Origin: DATKWD01 sp035529695
GTDB taxonomy: Bacteria; Actinomycetota; Acidimicrobiia; Acidimicrobiales; Salinilacustritrichaceae
Assembly (NCBI GenBank): GCA_035529695.1
Contig: DATKWD010000016.1
Span: 1 to 64,000, forward strand
Direction of reading: 5' to 3'
Length of the DNA: 64,000 bases
Below, piece by piece: positions 1 through 8,471 of this stretch (the stretch's first letter is position 1; the number at the start of each line of letters is the position of its first letter). Below the pieces are notes generated by a model. The model searched no databases. It saw only the letters and a list, made by a program, of their open reading frames with translations, and was not told where the DNA came from. The position numbers were made by a program, and so were the translations under genes.

Positions 1-2
1 CT

Positions 3-122
3 GCGAGGGCGGGCGAGGAGCCCACACCACTCGGCGTGTCGTCCACGCTCGTGACGCCGACCAGGCCCGGCCACACCCTCGGCATCGCCCGAGAGCGACG
101 TCTTCCGGTGGGCTGGATCTAG
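3..122 (+). CDS. Possible 3' end of an unidentified gene (partial)
   Basis: An open frame enters from the left edge and stops at TAG 120-122. It gives about 39 codons ending in ...GIARERRLPVGWI. Third positions are mostly G or C, as in the real genes here, and it would converge on mnmA with an 11-bp gap. I do not recognise the family. The other two plus frames are less gene-like: one stops early and one reads on into the mnmA antisense. In GC-rich DNA an open frame of this length can occur by chance, so this is tentative. Confidence 0.35.
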   Translation, partial: ARAGEEPTPLGVSSTLVTPTRPGHTLGIARERRLPVGWI

Positions 123-133
123 ATAACCGTTAC

Positions 134-1159
134 TCAGTCGGCGATGCCGCCGGCCACGACGAGGTCTCCGGCATAGACCACGACACTCTGCCCGGAAGCG
201 ACCCGCGGGACGGGCTCGGCGAACCGCACGACGGTGCCGTCCACCGAGGCGACCCGGGCCTGGCCATGCGCGCTCGACTGCACCGAGAGCGGGCCGTCCA
301 CACGCCCGGCGAGCCAGATGAGATCGCCGACCGACACCGAGTCGACCAGCAGGTCGTGCCGCCGCCCGACCTGAACACGCCGTCGCGGCACGTCGACCTC
401 GGTGACATAGCGAGGCACTCCCCCACCCCCGAGGCCGAGACCGCGGCGCTGCCCCAGGGTGACCAGTTCGACGGCATCGGTGTGACCCACCACCGCCCCG
501 GCCTCGTCGATGACGTCGCCATGGTGCAGATCGAGCCGATCGGCGAGGAAGTTCTGCCGCCCCTGGCCGGCCGTGATGAAGCAGACGTCCTGGCTGTCGG
601 GCTTCGAAGCGGTCCGCAGACCGAGGGTCTCGGCCAGCTCACGCACGTCACTCTTGGTTCGGTCGCCGACCGGGAATCGGACCCGGGCGAGCTGATCAGG
701 CCGGAGCATGTGGACCACGTACGACTGGTCCTTCGTCGGATCCGTCCCCCGGCCGACGCGCAGGACGCCGTCGTGGTCGACCACGCGGGCGTGGTGGCCG
801 GTCGCCACTGCATCGAACCCGAGTGCGTCCGCACGCCGCAGCAGACGATCGAACTTCAGGTGACGGTTGCACTCGATACACGGATTCGGCGTGCGACCGG
901 CGGCATGGTCGGCCACGTACGGATCGACGACGTGTTCGCTGAACTCGTCGCCGAAGTTGAACACGTGATGATCGATGCCCAGCTGGTCTGCCACTCGACG
1001 GGCATCGTCGACATCAGCCACCGAGCAACACCCCTGATCGGACTCACCGCCCCAGAGCTTCAAGGTCACGCCGACGACCTCGTGGCCCTGCTGCTGCACG
1101 AGGGCGGCCGTGACCGACGAGTCGACACCACCCGACATGGCCACCATGACTCGGCTCAT
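134..1159 (-). CDS. mnmA: tRNA 2-thiouridine(34) synthase MnmA
   Basis: This 341-aa protein is the ATP-dependent thiouridylase that puts sulfur on U34 of tRNA-Lys, -Glu and -Gln. The PP-loop SGGVDS is at residues 9-14. The catalytic cysteine pair is C94 (in TPNPCIEC) and C193 (in SQDVCFI), the usual nucleophile and persulfide residues. Length is normal for the family (about 340-370). The start is the ATG giving MSRVMVAMSGG; longer versions of the frame only add low-complexity Arg-rich sequence. Its ATG overlaps the stop of the upstream cysteine desulfurase as ATGA, so the probable sulfur donor and the thiolase are translationally coupled. Confidence 0.95.
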   Translation of the reverse strand: MSRVMVAMSGGVDSSVTAALVQQQGHEVVGVTLKLWGGESDQGCCSVADVDDARRVADQLGIDHHVFNFGDEFSEHVVDPYVADHAAGRTPNPCIECNRHLKFDRLLRRADALGFDAVATGHHARVVDHDGVLRVGRGTDPTKDQSYVVHMLRPDQLARVRFPVGDRTKSDVRELAETLGLRTASKPDSQDVCFITAGQGRQNFLADRLDLHHGDVIDEAGAVVGHTDAVELVTLGQRRGLGLGGGGVPRYVTEVDVPRRRVQVGRRHDLLVDSVSVGDLIWLAGRVDGPLSVQSSAHGQARVASVDGTVVRFAEPVPRVASGQSVVVYAGDLVVAGGIAD

Positions 1160-2283
1160 GCGAACAGCACCAGCCGCTCGCACGCAGCGGGAATGATCTC
1201 GAGGGCCAGTTCGACGTCGGCGTCGGTCGAGGTCCAGCCGAGCGACAGGCGCAACGAGCCACCGGCGGTGGCGGCCTCGATGCCCATGGCTGCGAGGACG
1301 TGCGACGGCTCCTGGGCCCCGCTGGCGCACGAGGACGCGGCCGAGGCCTGGATGCCGCCCTGCTCGAGAAGGAACAGGAGCGCTTCGGACTCGATGCCCG
1401 GCAGACACAGGTGTGCGGTGCCCGCGACGACCGCATTCCGGTCAGGAGTCGTCTCGACCGCCTGGGGAATCGCACCGAGCAGACCGTCGAGCAACCGATC
1501 GCGGAGCCGGCCGAGGCGGGCGACCTCGGCCAGACGGGTCGCGGCGGTCGCAACGATGGCTGCGCCGGCCCCGACGACCCCGGCGACGTTGTGCGTGCCG
1601 CTCCGTCGGTCGCGCTCCTGGCCGCCGCCCACCAGCATGGGGGCCAGCGCGAGCCCTTCGGGCGCGATGAGTGCACCCACGCCCTGCGGCCCGCCGAACT
1701 TGTGGGCGCTGATCGACACCAGGTCGGCCCCGCGGGTGTGCTCGATGATGTCGGTCCAGCACACGGCCTGGACGGCGTCGGTGTGCACGAGCGTGTCGGG
1801 GTTGGCGGCCCTCACCGTCTCGATCACCTGGCCGAGCGACGCAATGATGCCCGACTCGTTGTTGACCGCCATGACAGACACGAGCGCGGTGTGCTCGTCG
1901 ACGGCATCGGCGAGCGCATCGAGGTCGACCTGACCATCACGGCCCACCGGAACCGTGTGGCCACCCACCCGTTCGACCGCAGCTCCCACGGCCGGGTGTT
2001 CGGTCGCGCCACACAGGACGGTGCCACCCCGAGCGCCGTGCACCCCGAAGACCGCGAGGTTGTCGGCCTCGGTACCACCGCTGGTGAAGACCACTTCACC
2101 GGGCTCGCGACCGAGCGCGGCAGCGATCTGATCTCGTGCGTCGTCGACGGCACGCCGAGCCCGACGCGCGGCATCGTGAGCGCCGGAGGGGTTGCCGTAC
2201 CGCGAACCGAGCCAGGGCTCCATGGCGGCCCGGGCCTCAGGGCGCAGCGGTGCCGTTGCCGCATGATCGAGATAGCCGGGCAC
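1156..2283 (-). CDS. Cysteine desulfurase (NifS/IscS family)
   Basis: A PLP-dependent class V aminotransferase of 375 aa that converts cysteine to alanine and delivers persulfide sulfur. The PLP lysine is K195 (SAHKFGGP), and the catalytic cysteine C319 sits in SSCASG, the short loop typical of IscS/NifS. Other family marks are DHAATAPLRP at the N-terminus, TSGGTEADN, ATEHPAV and the RSGTHN motif. I start at a GTG (VPGYLDHAAT) because the frame upstream runs into the dehydrogenase gene. It overlaps mnmA by 4 nt, so the likeliest role is sulfur for tRNA thiolation; a more general Fe-S or thiamine role is possible. Confidence 0.92.
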   Translation of the reverse strand: MPGYLDHAATAPLRPEARAAMEPWLGSRYGNPSGAHDAARRARRAVDDARDQIAAALGREPGEVVFTSGGTEADNLAVFGVHGARGGTVLCGATEHPAVGAAVERVGGHTVPVGRDGQVDLDALADAVDEHTALVSVMAVNNESGIIASLGQVIETVRAANPDTLVHTDAVQAVCWTDIIEHTRGADLVSISAHKFGGPQGVGALIAPEGLALAPMLVGGGQERDRRSGTHNVAGVVGAGAAIVATAATRLAEVARLGRLRDRLLDGLLGAIPQAVETTPDRNAVVAGTAHLCLPGIESEALLFLLEQGGIQASAASSCASGAQEPSHVLAAMGIEAATAGGSLRLSLGWTSTDADVELALEIIPAACERLVLFA

Positions 2284-2293
2284 GACCCAGAGG

Positions 2294-3298
2294 TTACGGA
2301 GTGACCAGGACCTTGCCGCAGTCCGGGTCGTTCGCCAGGGCATCGAGCGCTGCGCCGAAGTCGTCGAGCCCGAACCGGTGGGTGACCATCGGCGACAGAT
2401 CGCGCCGGGCGAGGAGGTCGATGGTGTCGGCGAACCGAGCGGGATACTCCATCGAGCCACGGATCGTGAACTGCTTCATCAAGACCGTGAGGAAGTTGAC
2501 CGGGATGGACTCGTAGTGCAGTGCCACGACCGAGAGCCGTCCACCGGATCGGCCGCGGTCGATGACCTCGGTGATGACCGACGGGGCACCGGATGCCTCG
2601 ATGAACGCGTCGGTCGCCGGAGTCGGCCCGAACATGAACGGCGTGGTTCCGTGCAGGCCGGCCAGCGCTGCCCACACGTCGTCGTTGGCCGGGTCGAGCG
2701 TTGCCCGCGCCCCCAGCCTCTTCGCGAGTTCGAGCCGTCCGGGACTCAGGTCGACGGCGACGACGTCGGTCACCCCTCGGTCCGCGAGTGCGGCGATCGC
2801 CGACAGTCCGATCGGGCCGCACCCGAAGACGGCGACCGACTCGCCGGCCCTCGCGTCGGACTGCTCGACGGCACGCATCCCCACCCCGAGCGGCTCGGCC
2901 AGCGCGGCGATCTCGAGCGGCAGGTCGTCCGGGACGCGATGCAGCCGGCCGCCCGATGCCGCGTCGCGCACCAGGACGAGCGGGGCCAGCCCACCCTCGG
3001 GCGATCCGTTTCCGATGCGTCCCAGGTCGTCGTCGCCGGGGTGCACGACCACGCGGTCGCCCTCACGCACGTCGACCACTTCGGCACCCACGTGGGCCAC
3101 GACGCCGCTGAACTCGTGACCCAGAGGCATCGGCTCGCCGCCGGGGCCGGCCAGGCCGCCCATGCGGATGTAGCCGAGATCGCTTCCGCAGATGCCGCAG
3201 GCAGCAACGCTCACCACGACGTCGCGCGGGCCCGGTTCGGGCTCTGCGACCTCGTCGACTCGGACGTCGTCGGGTGCGTGGACCCTCACCTGCTTCAT
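2294..3298 (-). CDS. Zinc-type medium-chain dehydrogenase (MDR family)
   Basis: A 334-aa alcohol/polyol-type dehydrogenase. The N-terminal GroES-like domain carries likely catalytic zinc ligands C37 (ACGICGSD) and H61-E62 (GHEF). The Rossmann fold follows with GCGPIG. The lobe that normally holds four structural-zinc cysteines (around residues 85-105, GDDDLGRIGNGSPEGG) has none, so a structural zinc is probably absent. The start is the ATG of MKQVRVHAPDD. It sits 13 bp after the PhyH-type gene and 10 bp before the cysteine desulfurase. Threonine, butanediol or another secondary alcohol are all possible; the substrate cannot be read from sequence. Confidence 0.85.
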   Translation of the reverse strand: MKQVRVHAPDDVRVDEVAEPEPGPRDVVVSVAACGICGSDLGYIRMGGLAGPGGEPMPLGHEFSGVVAHVGAEVVDVREGDRVVVHPGDDDLGRIGNGSPEGGLAPLVLVRDAASGGRLHRVPDDLPLEIAALAEPLGVGMRAVEQSDARAGESVAVFGCGPIGLSAIAALADRGVTDVVAVDLSPGRLELAKRLGARATLDPANDDVWAALAGLHGTTPFMFGPTPATDAFIEASGAPSVITEVIDRGRSGGRLSVVALHYESIPVNFLTVLMKQFTIRGSMEYPARFADTIDLLARRDLSPMVTHRFGLDDFGAALDALANDPDCGKVLVTP

Positions 3299-3311
3299 GA
3301 CCGTGCCGTTG

Positions 3312-4091
3312 TCATGCGAGCGTGGCTTCGAGGAGTCCGAGGTGCTGCGCCGCCTCGGCGACGGGCGTCCCGGGCTCGACGTCGGCAAAACCGGGCTTGG
3401 ACGGGGCGCCCGGTTTGACCCTGACCACCGCATCGTCGCCGCAGTAGCGGATCGAGAGTGCCCGTCGAGGAGCGTCGGTCAGGTTGGGGCCGGCTGCGTG
3501 CAGCGTCCGGGCGTGATGGACCGTGAGGTCGCCGACCGCGAGATCGAAGCCGAAGACGTCGGGGTCGTCCGGGTCGGGTTGGGGCGGCTGCACTCCGGCG
3601 GTGCCACCGATGGGATCGTCGGTCACGAAGAGCGTCGGTCGGAACCGGACGCTCTCACGGTGCGAGCCGCGAAGAAATCGAAGCGACCCCGCCGACCGCG
3701 ACGCCGGATCGAGCGGGATCCACACCGTGGCCAGTTGGTCGCCCTCGACGTGGAAGTAGCCGTCATCGGTGTGCCACCGGGTCTCGACGCTCGACCCGGC
3801 CTCCTTGATCAGGACGCTGTCCTCGTAGAGCCACAGCCGGTCGGTCCTGAGCACTCCGGCGACGAGCGGCCCGATGACCGACGCAGTGGCCAGGTCGGCG
3901 AAGGCCGGCCCGGTCCGCCAGTGGTCGACGCCGGCGACGAAGCGAGGGCCCTCCGCACCCGCCAGAGCCGACAGATCAGCCAATTCGGGGCTTCCGTCGA
4001 GCGCGTCGACCGCAGCAGAGGCGGCCGCGACCACCTCGGCCGGGACGACCGAGCGCAGGACGCAGGCACCGTCGACCCAGAAGTCGCTCAC
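3312..4091 (-). CDS. Phytanoyl-CoA dioxygenase (PhyH) family oxygenase
   Basis: A 259-aa Fe(II)/2-oxoglutarate-dependent dioxygenase. The HxD iron motif is H107-T-D109, the distal iron histidine is probably H198 (TLHAAGPN), and an arginine near 209 (APRRAL) is placed to bind 2-oxoglutarate. The region between is the usual double-stranded beta-helix (VWIPLD, GSLRFLRGSHR). It starts at GTG, overlapping the TGA of the RDD gene as GTGA. Together with the adjacent dehydrogenase it could hydroxylate and then oxidise a small metabolite, but that pairing is inference; the substrate is unknown. Confidence 0.85.
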   Translation of the reverse strand: MSDFWVDGACVLRSVVPAEVVAAASAAVDALDGSPELADLSALAGAEGPRFVAGVDHWRTGPAFADLATASVIGPLVAGVLRTDRLWLYEDSVLIKEAGSSVETRWHTDDGYFHVEGDQLATVWIPLDPASRSAGSLRFLRGSHRESVRFRPTLFVTDDPIGGTAGVQPPQPDPDDPDVFGFDLAVGDLTVHHARTLHAAGPNLTDAPRRALSIRYCGDDAVVRVKPGAPSKPGFADVEPGTPVAEAAQHLGLLEATLA

Positions 4092-4846
4092 ATCACCCGC
4101 TGACGAGCCTGATAGGCCGCAGCCACCGACGCGAGGAACAACTCGGGATGGATCTGCGGCGGGGTGTGGTGGAGGTGGGCAGCGACGCCGGTCGCCAGCT
4201 TCACCGACGTGGCGTATCGGGCATCGGGCGAGAAGTCCCAGACCCGCAACAGGAACGATCGGATGAGCGCATACCGCTCGTCGCCCAGTGTGGCGACGTC
4301 GAGGCTCGCGACATAGCCCTCACAGCCCTGCGGGGGTGGGAAGGAGAACGACGACATGTCGGTGGTGGCCTGGCGTTCCCGGACCACGATCGTGCCGGCG
4401 ACGAGGTCGCCGAGCCGTTGGCTCCGCCGGGTGACCAGCACCATCCACATGGCGACCACCCCGACGGGGAGCGGAACCCAGAAGTCGACGAGGCCGAGGG
4501 TCCCGCGAATGAACCCGTGCCGGAACTGGACCGGTGCGCCCTCGACGGTGACGACCCGCAGACCGAGGGCCATCTTGCCGAGCGTCCGGCCTCGGGTGAC
4601 CGTCTCCATGACCACCGGGTACCCGATCAGGACGGCGAGCACCGCCGTCACGACGATGATGATCGCCACGCTCTCGGGAATCGAGCTCGACCCGGCAGCC
4701 AGCCCGAGCATGAACAACAAGGTGAACAATGCGATGAACTGCACGGTCAGGTCGAGCGTCATGGCCAGCGTCCGGGATCCGATCCCGGCCTCGTCGAACT
4801 CGAGCAGCACCCCTTCGGGGGTGACGATGCCGCGACGATCGTTCAT
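4088..4846 (-). CDS. RDD-family membrane protein
   Basis: A 252-aa integral membrane protein. The RDD domain occupies about residues 15-155: an RTLA motif, two hydrophobic helices (about 26-48 and 57-79), the GRTLGKMALGLRVV segment and a third hydrophobic stretch ending before RRSQRLGDLVAGT. The C-terminal ~90 residues are soluble and predicted helical. It diverges from the SpoIIM-family gene with only 27 bp between the starts. In Mycobacterium tuberculosis the RDD and SpoIIM proteins Rv3695 and Rv3694c also sit beside moxR2 (from memory), so this belongs to the MoxR-associated module. The function of RDD proteins here is unknown. Confidence 0.85.
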   Translation of the reverse strand: MNDRRGIVTPEGVLLEFDEAGIGSRTLAMTLDLTVQFIALFTLLFMLGLAAGSSSIPESVAIIIVVTAVLAVLIGYPVVMETVTRGRTLGKMALGLRVVTVEGAPVQFRHGFIRGTLGLVDFWVPLPVGVVAMWMVLVTRRSQRLGDLVAGTIVVRERQATTDMSSFSFPPPQGCEGYVASLDVATLGDERYALIRSFLLRVWDFSPDARYATSVKLATGVAAHLHHTPPQIHPELFLASVAAAYQARQRVM

Positions 4847-4873
4847 CGGCCGAACGGTAGCTTCGGCGATGTC

Positions 4874-5875
4874 GTGGATCTTGACCGGTACATCGCAACC
4901 CACCAGTCGGGCTGGGAACGTCTCGGCACGCTGAGCGATCGGGCACGACGGTCGATCAGGTCGCTCAGCCCCGCCGAACTCGACGAGATGCTCGGCCTCT
5001 ACCACCGCACGTCTGCCCACCTGAGCCACGCCCGCGCCCAGTACGCCGACCCTGCGTTGACCCGCCGCCTCACGGCGCTGGTCGCCAAGGCCAACGTCGC
5101 CGTCTACGGCACGAAGGCCCGGTCGTGGCGGGCCTTCACGACGTTCTTCAGCCATTCGTTCCCGGCCGCGGTGTGGCAGTCGCGCCGTTTCGTCCTGGCC
5201 GCGTTCGTGCTCACGTTCCTGCCGGCGATCGTCATTGCGTTGTGGATCGCCAACAGCGACGCGGCGCTCGAGGCCAGCGCCCCCGATGCCGTGCGTCAGG
5301 CCTACGTCGAACAGAACTTCGAGGAGTACTACAAGTCGTCCCCGTCGGCGCAGTTCGCCACCGAGGTGACGGTGAACAACATCCGCGTCGCATTTCTCGC
5401 ATTCGCCGGCGGCATCCTCTTCTGCGTCGGCACGGCCTACATCCTCGTGTCCAACGGCGCCAACGTCGGCTACATCGCAGGCTGGTTCGTGGTCGCGGAC
5501 GCCCAACCGTTCTTCTACGGCCTGATCCTTCCCCACGGGCTCCTCGAGCTCACGGCCGTCGTCATCGCGGGCGCGTCCGGGCTCCGGCTCGGGTGGGCGG
5601 TCATCGCACCCGGCGACCGGACCCGCGGCCAGTCCGTCGCCGAGGAGGGCAAGCGAGCCGCGGTCATCGTGCTCGGTCTCGTGCTCGTGTTCATCGTCGC
5701 CGGCACGATCGAGGGGTTCGTCACCGGCTCCGCGCTCCCCACGTTCGCTCGCGTCGGCATCGGCCTGAGCGTCGAGCTCGCGTTCGTCTCCTACGTCGTG
5801 GTGCGCGGCCGCGAAGCCACCGCCCAGGGCTGGACGGGCGAGATGGGCGAACACCTCCGCCTCGTCAAGCGCTGA
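4874..5875 (+). CDS. SpoIIM-family (stage II sporulation protein M-like) membrane protein
   Basis: A 333-aa polytopic membrane protein. The N-terminus VDLDRYIATHQSGWERL is the typical start of actinobacterial SpoIIM homologues and fixes the GTG start. About 100 soluble helical residues are followed by four or five hydrophobic helices, including LAAFVLTFLPAIVIALWIA, the NNIRVAFLAFAGGILFCVGT block and GYIAGWFV...FFYGLILPHGLLELTAVVIAG, the family hallmark. In Firmicutes SpoIIM belongs to the engulfment peptidoglycan hydrolase complex. Here it is a MoxR-cluster gene and does not imply sporulation. It could have a role in envelope or cell-wall remodelling. Confidence 0.88.
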   Translation: MDLDRYIATHQSGWERLGTLSDRARRSIRSLSPAELDEMLGLYHRTSAHLSHARAQYADPALTRRLTALVAKANVAVYGTKARSWRAFTTFFSHSFPAAVWQSRRFVLAAFVLTFLPAIVIALWIANSDAALEASAPDAVRQAYVEQNFEEYYKSSPSAQFATEVTVNNIRVAFLAFAGGILFCVGTAYILVSNGANVGYIAGWFVVADAQPFFYGLILPHGLLELTAVVIAGASGLRLGWAVIAPGDRTRGQSVAEEGKRAAVIVLGLVLVFIVAGTIEGFVTGSALPTFARVGIGLSVELAFVSYVVVRGREATAQGWTGEMGEHLRLVKR

Positions 5876-5930
5876 CCACCAGAAGACTCCCCCCGGGTAA
5901 CATCGACCTCGTGCATCCCGGAGCCCGGCC

Positions 5931-6101
5931 ATGATCAAGATCCACTTCGTCGGCGGCGAGAACCTCGTCGTCGAAGTCGCCGACACTGACGGGTTCCGCA
6001 GAGCGCTCGAGAACCCGGAGGGCCTGATCGAGGTCACCCACGACGGCAAGTCGGTGCTGGTACGGGTGCAAGCCATCGCCGCCGTGGTCTTCATCGGCTG
6101 A
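5931..6101 (+). CDS. Small conserved-looking hypothetical protein (56 aa)
   Basis: An ATG-started 56-codon gene (MIKIHFVGGENLVVEV...) ending at TGA 6099-6101. It lies between the SpoIIM gene and the convergent DUF58 gene, with a 25-bp gap to the latter. The protein is compact and beta-rich by eye: alternating hydrophobic strands, a turn at DGKS and a hydrophobic end (RVQAIAAVVFIG). There is no signal peptide. Codon third positions are strongly GC, as in real genes here. I do not recognise a family. The position suggests a small accessory factor of the MoxR module, but that is speculation. Confidence 0.6.
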   Translation: MIKIHFVGGENLVVEVADTDGFRRALENPEGLIEVTHDGKSVLVRVQAIAAVVFIG

Positions 6102-6126
6102 ACGACCCGGTGCCATCGGGGCGACC

Positions 6127-7434
6127 TCAGAGCTTGCCGGTGGCCTTGGCCGCCAGGTAGGCGTCGCCGACCGCGGGGGCCAGGTCGTGGCCCGGAACGT
6201 CGACGACGGTGGCACCCAGGGCTCGAAGTCGAGCCGTGGCCCGTGCTCGCTCGTCGAAGGACCGGAGCGCCGCCGCACGTCGATGGGCCTCGGTCGGACC
6301 AGGCGGCGACTGGGTCGACCAGGCCACGACCTCGGGATCGCGCACGGCGCCCACCACGACGAGGTGGCTGCGGGCGATCAGCGGCAGGGCCGGTAACAAC
6401 GACTCGCCGATCGCCTGCTCGACCAGGTCGGTGAGGATGATGAACATCGAGCGGCGACGAAATCGCGACATCGCGTAGGCGAAGGCGCCGCGGTAGTCGC
6501 TCTCGGCGAGCTGGGGCTCGAGGTCGTACATCGCCTCGGACACCCGTGACGCCTGCGACGAGTGGTGACTCGGCGGGACGACCGCACGCACCTCGCGGTC
6601 GAACGCCACCAGGCCCACCTTGTCGCCGAGGCGGGTGGCGACGGTTGCGATCAGCAACGCCGCGTCCATGGCGAACTCGACCCGGGGCACCCCGCCGACG
6701 CGGCCGGCCATCACCCGCCCGTTGTCGAGCAGCACGACGATGTTCTGGTTTCGCTCGGCCCGATAGGTGCGAACGATCGGCTTGGTGGATCGAGCGGTGG
6801 CGGCCCAGTCGATGCGGCGGAACTCGTCGTCGGGGGTGTACTCGCGGAGCTGGTCGAAGTCGGTCCCGCCGCCCCGACCCTTGGCCGATCGCAGCCCGAT
6901 GTCGAGGATGCGGGCCCGCTCGATGCGCAGCGCCGCTTCGTTCCGGGACCGGAACGCCGGATGCACCCGCAAGGTCGCCGGCAGCACGCGGGTCCGCTGG
7001 CGAGCACCGAGGCCGAGCGGCCCCTCGACCCGGACGACGAGGTCGTCGATGTCGAACCGGCCCCGGCGGCTGGGGTCGAGAGTCGCCGTCGCCCTCATGG
7101 TGCGTCCTGCGGGCAGCGGACCGCTGATCCGTCGAGAGGATGCGCGCAGCGACGGCGCGAAGTCGTCCGCGATGGCGACACGCACGAGCTTGTTGCTCGG
7201 GTTCCGGACGGTCCACGTCACCTCGCCGGTCCCGTCGAGCGCGATGATGCCCGGCATCTCGCGTGTCACCTCGATCACGTCGGGACCAGGTCCGAGGAAC
7301 GCGTCGACGACCGCCACGACCAGCAGCACGCCGTTGACCAGCAGCAGCTTGGGCAGGCTGTCGGGCAACACCAGCATCGCCAGCGACGCAATGGCGGCCA
7401 GCGCCGCGAGTCGACGAGTGGGAAGGGGGATCAA
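6127..7434 (-). CDS. DUF58 (VWA-like) protein of the MoxR cluster
   Basis: About 435 aa with two N-terminal hydrophobic helices, then an Ig/arrestin-like region, then the DUF58 hallmark GTDFDQLREYTPDDEFRRIDW and a von Willebrand A-type fold (VVLLDNGRVM, FIILTDL). DUF58 proteins are partners of MoxR AAA+ ATPases, which are thought to remodel or insert metal into VWA-domain clients. The start is uncertain: the frame stays open past the MoxR stop, and I chose a TTG giving LIPLPTRRLAAL; a CTG at 7449 is an alternative. The gene follows moxR directly (11-bp gap), as in Rv3692-Rv3693. Confidence 0.88.
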   Translation of the reverse strand: MIPLPTRRLAALAAIASLAMLVLPDSLPKLLLVNGVLLVVAVVDAFLGPGPDVIEVTREMPGIIALDGTGEVTWTVRNPSNKLVRVAIADDFAPSLRASSRRISGPLPAGRTMRATATLDPSRRGRFDIDDLVVRVEGPLGLGARQRTRVLPATLRVHPAFRSRNEAALRIERARILDIGLRSAKGRGGGTDFDQLREYTPDDEFRRIDWAATARSTKPIVRTYRAERNQNIVVLLDNGRVMAGRVGGVPRVEFAMDAALLIATVATRLGDKVGLVAFDREVRAVVPPSHHSSQASRVSEAMYDLEPQLAESDYRGAFAYAMSRFRRRSMFIILTDLVEQAIGESLLPALPLIARSHLVVVGAVRDPEVVAWSTQSPPGPTEAHRRAAALRSFDERARATARLRALGATVVDVPGHDLAPAVGDAYLAAKATGKL

Positions 7435-7445
7435 GGCGAGTCGGT

Positions 7446-8471
7446 TCAGCGGGGTGCCGGGACCGACGCGAGGATGCTGTCGAGCACTCCGTCGACCGTC
7501 GCCCCCTCGAGCTCGAGCTCGGGGCGGAGCTGCATCCGGTGACGCAGTGCCGGCTTCACGATGGCCTTCACCTCGTCCGGGGTCACGAACGGTCGACCCG
7601 ACAGCCACGCCCAGGCCTTCGATGCGTGCAGCAGCATGGCGGCGCCGCGGGGTGACACGCCGAGGCTGACCGAGGGCGACTCGCGCGTCGCACGAGCGAT
7701 GGCGACCAGGTACGCCATCACGGGAGGCTCGACCCGGATCTGCTCGACCTCGAGCCGAGCGGCATCGAGATCGGCTGCGCTCGCCACCGCGCGCACCCCG
7801 GCCCCCGCAATGTCGTGCGGGTTCATCCCGGCGTTGTGACGAGCGAGGATCTCCTGTTCCTGTTCGGGGGTCGGGTAGCCGATCACCAGGTTGAAGAGGA
7901 ACCGGTCGAGCTGGGCTTCCGGGAGCGGGTAGGTGCCCTCGTACTCGACCGGGTTCTGGGTCGCGATCACGATGAACGGGTCGGGCAGGGGCCGCGACCT
8001 CCCTTCGACCGAGGCCTGTCGCTCCTCCATGGCCTCGAGGAGCGCGGCCTGGGTCTTCGGGGGTGTCCGGTTGATCTCGTCCGCGATCAGCAGGTTGGTG
8101 AAGACCGGGCCCTCACGGAAGCTGAACTCGCCCGAGTCGCCGTCGAAGATCACTTGTCCGATGACGTCGCTCGGCATCAGATCGGGGGTGAACTGCACCC
8201 GCTTCACGTCGAGGTCGAACGCCGCCGCCAACGTCTTGACGAGCAACGTCTTGGCCACCCCCGGCACGCCTTCGAGCAGCACGTGGCCCCGAACGAGCAT
8301 CGCCGCGACGAGCCCCGACAGGATCGCCTCCTGTCCGACGATGACCTTGCCGACCTCGTCGCGCACGGCGAGCACCGCCGCTCTGGGCCCTTCGGGAGCC
8401 ACTGGCGGTGGCGGTGGGAGCGGCGGAGGAGGGACCGACGAAGGCGGGTCAGCTGGGGGTGGGTTCACCAT
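7446..8471 (-). CDS. MoxR-family AAA+ ATPase
   Basis: A 341-aa AAA+ ATPase. A proline-rich N-terminal tail (residues ~3-25) precedes the core. Walker A is GVPGVAKT (about residue 67), Walker B is LLIADEINR, and sensor-1 is ATQNPVEYEGTYPLPEAQLDRF, the MoxR signature. The C-terminal lid contains SPRGAAMLLHASKAWA. MoxR enzymes act as chaperones for adjacent DUF58/VWA proteins. Its first 23 nt overlap the end of the DUF4350 gene, so the two are likely co-translated. The start ATG (MVNPPPADPP) precedes the proline stretch; upstream codons are antisense-like filler. Confidence 0.95.
   Translation of the reverse strand: MVNPPPADPPSSVPPPPLPPPPPVAPEGPRAAVLAVRDEVGKVIVGQEAILSGLVAAMLVRGHVLLEGVPGVAKTLLVKTLAAAFDLDVKRVQFTPDLMPSDVIGQVIFDGDSGEFSFREGPVFTNLLIADEINRTPPKTQAALLEAMEERQASVEGRSRPLPDPFIVIATQNPVEYEGTYPLPEAQLDRFLFNLVIGYPTPEQEQEILARHNAGMNPHDIAGAGVRAVASAADLDAARLEVEQIRVEPPVMAYLVAIARATRESPSVSLGVSPRGAAMLLHASKAWAWLSGRPFVTPDEVKAIVKPALRHRMQLRPELELEGATVDGVLDSILASVPAPR

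Noticed and set aside
4874..5875. Sporulation marker (SpoIIM)
   Set aside because: The gene is part of the widespread actinobacterial MoxR-cluster family; no other sporulation gene is present.
4847..7216. 5' extension of the RDD frame, giving a ~1042-codon open frame
   Set aside because: The upstream part is Arg/Pro-rich and runs across the SpoIIM and DUF58 genes; only the last 252 codons (RDD domain) are real.
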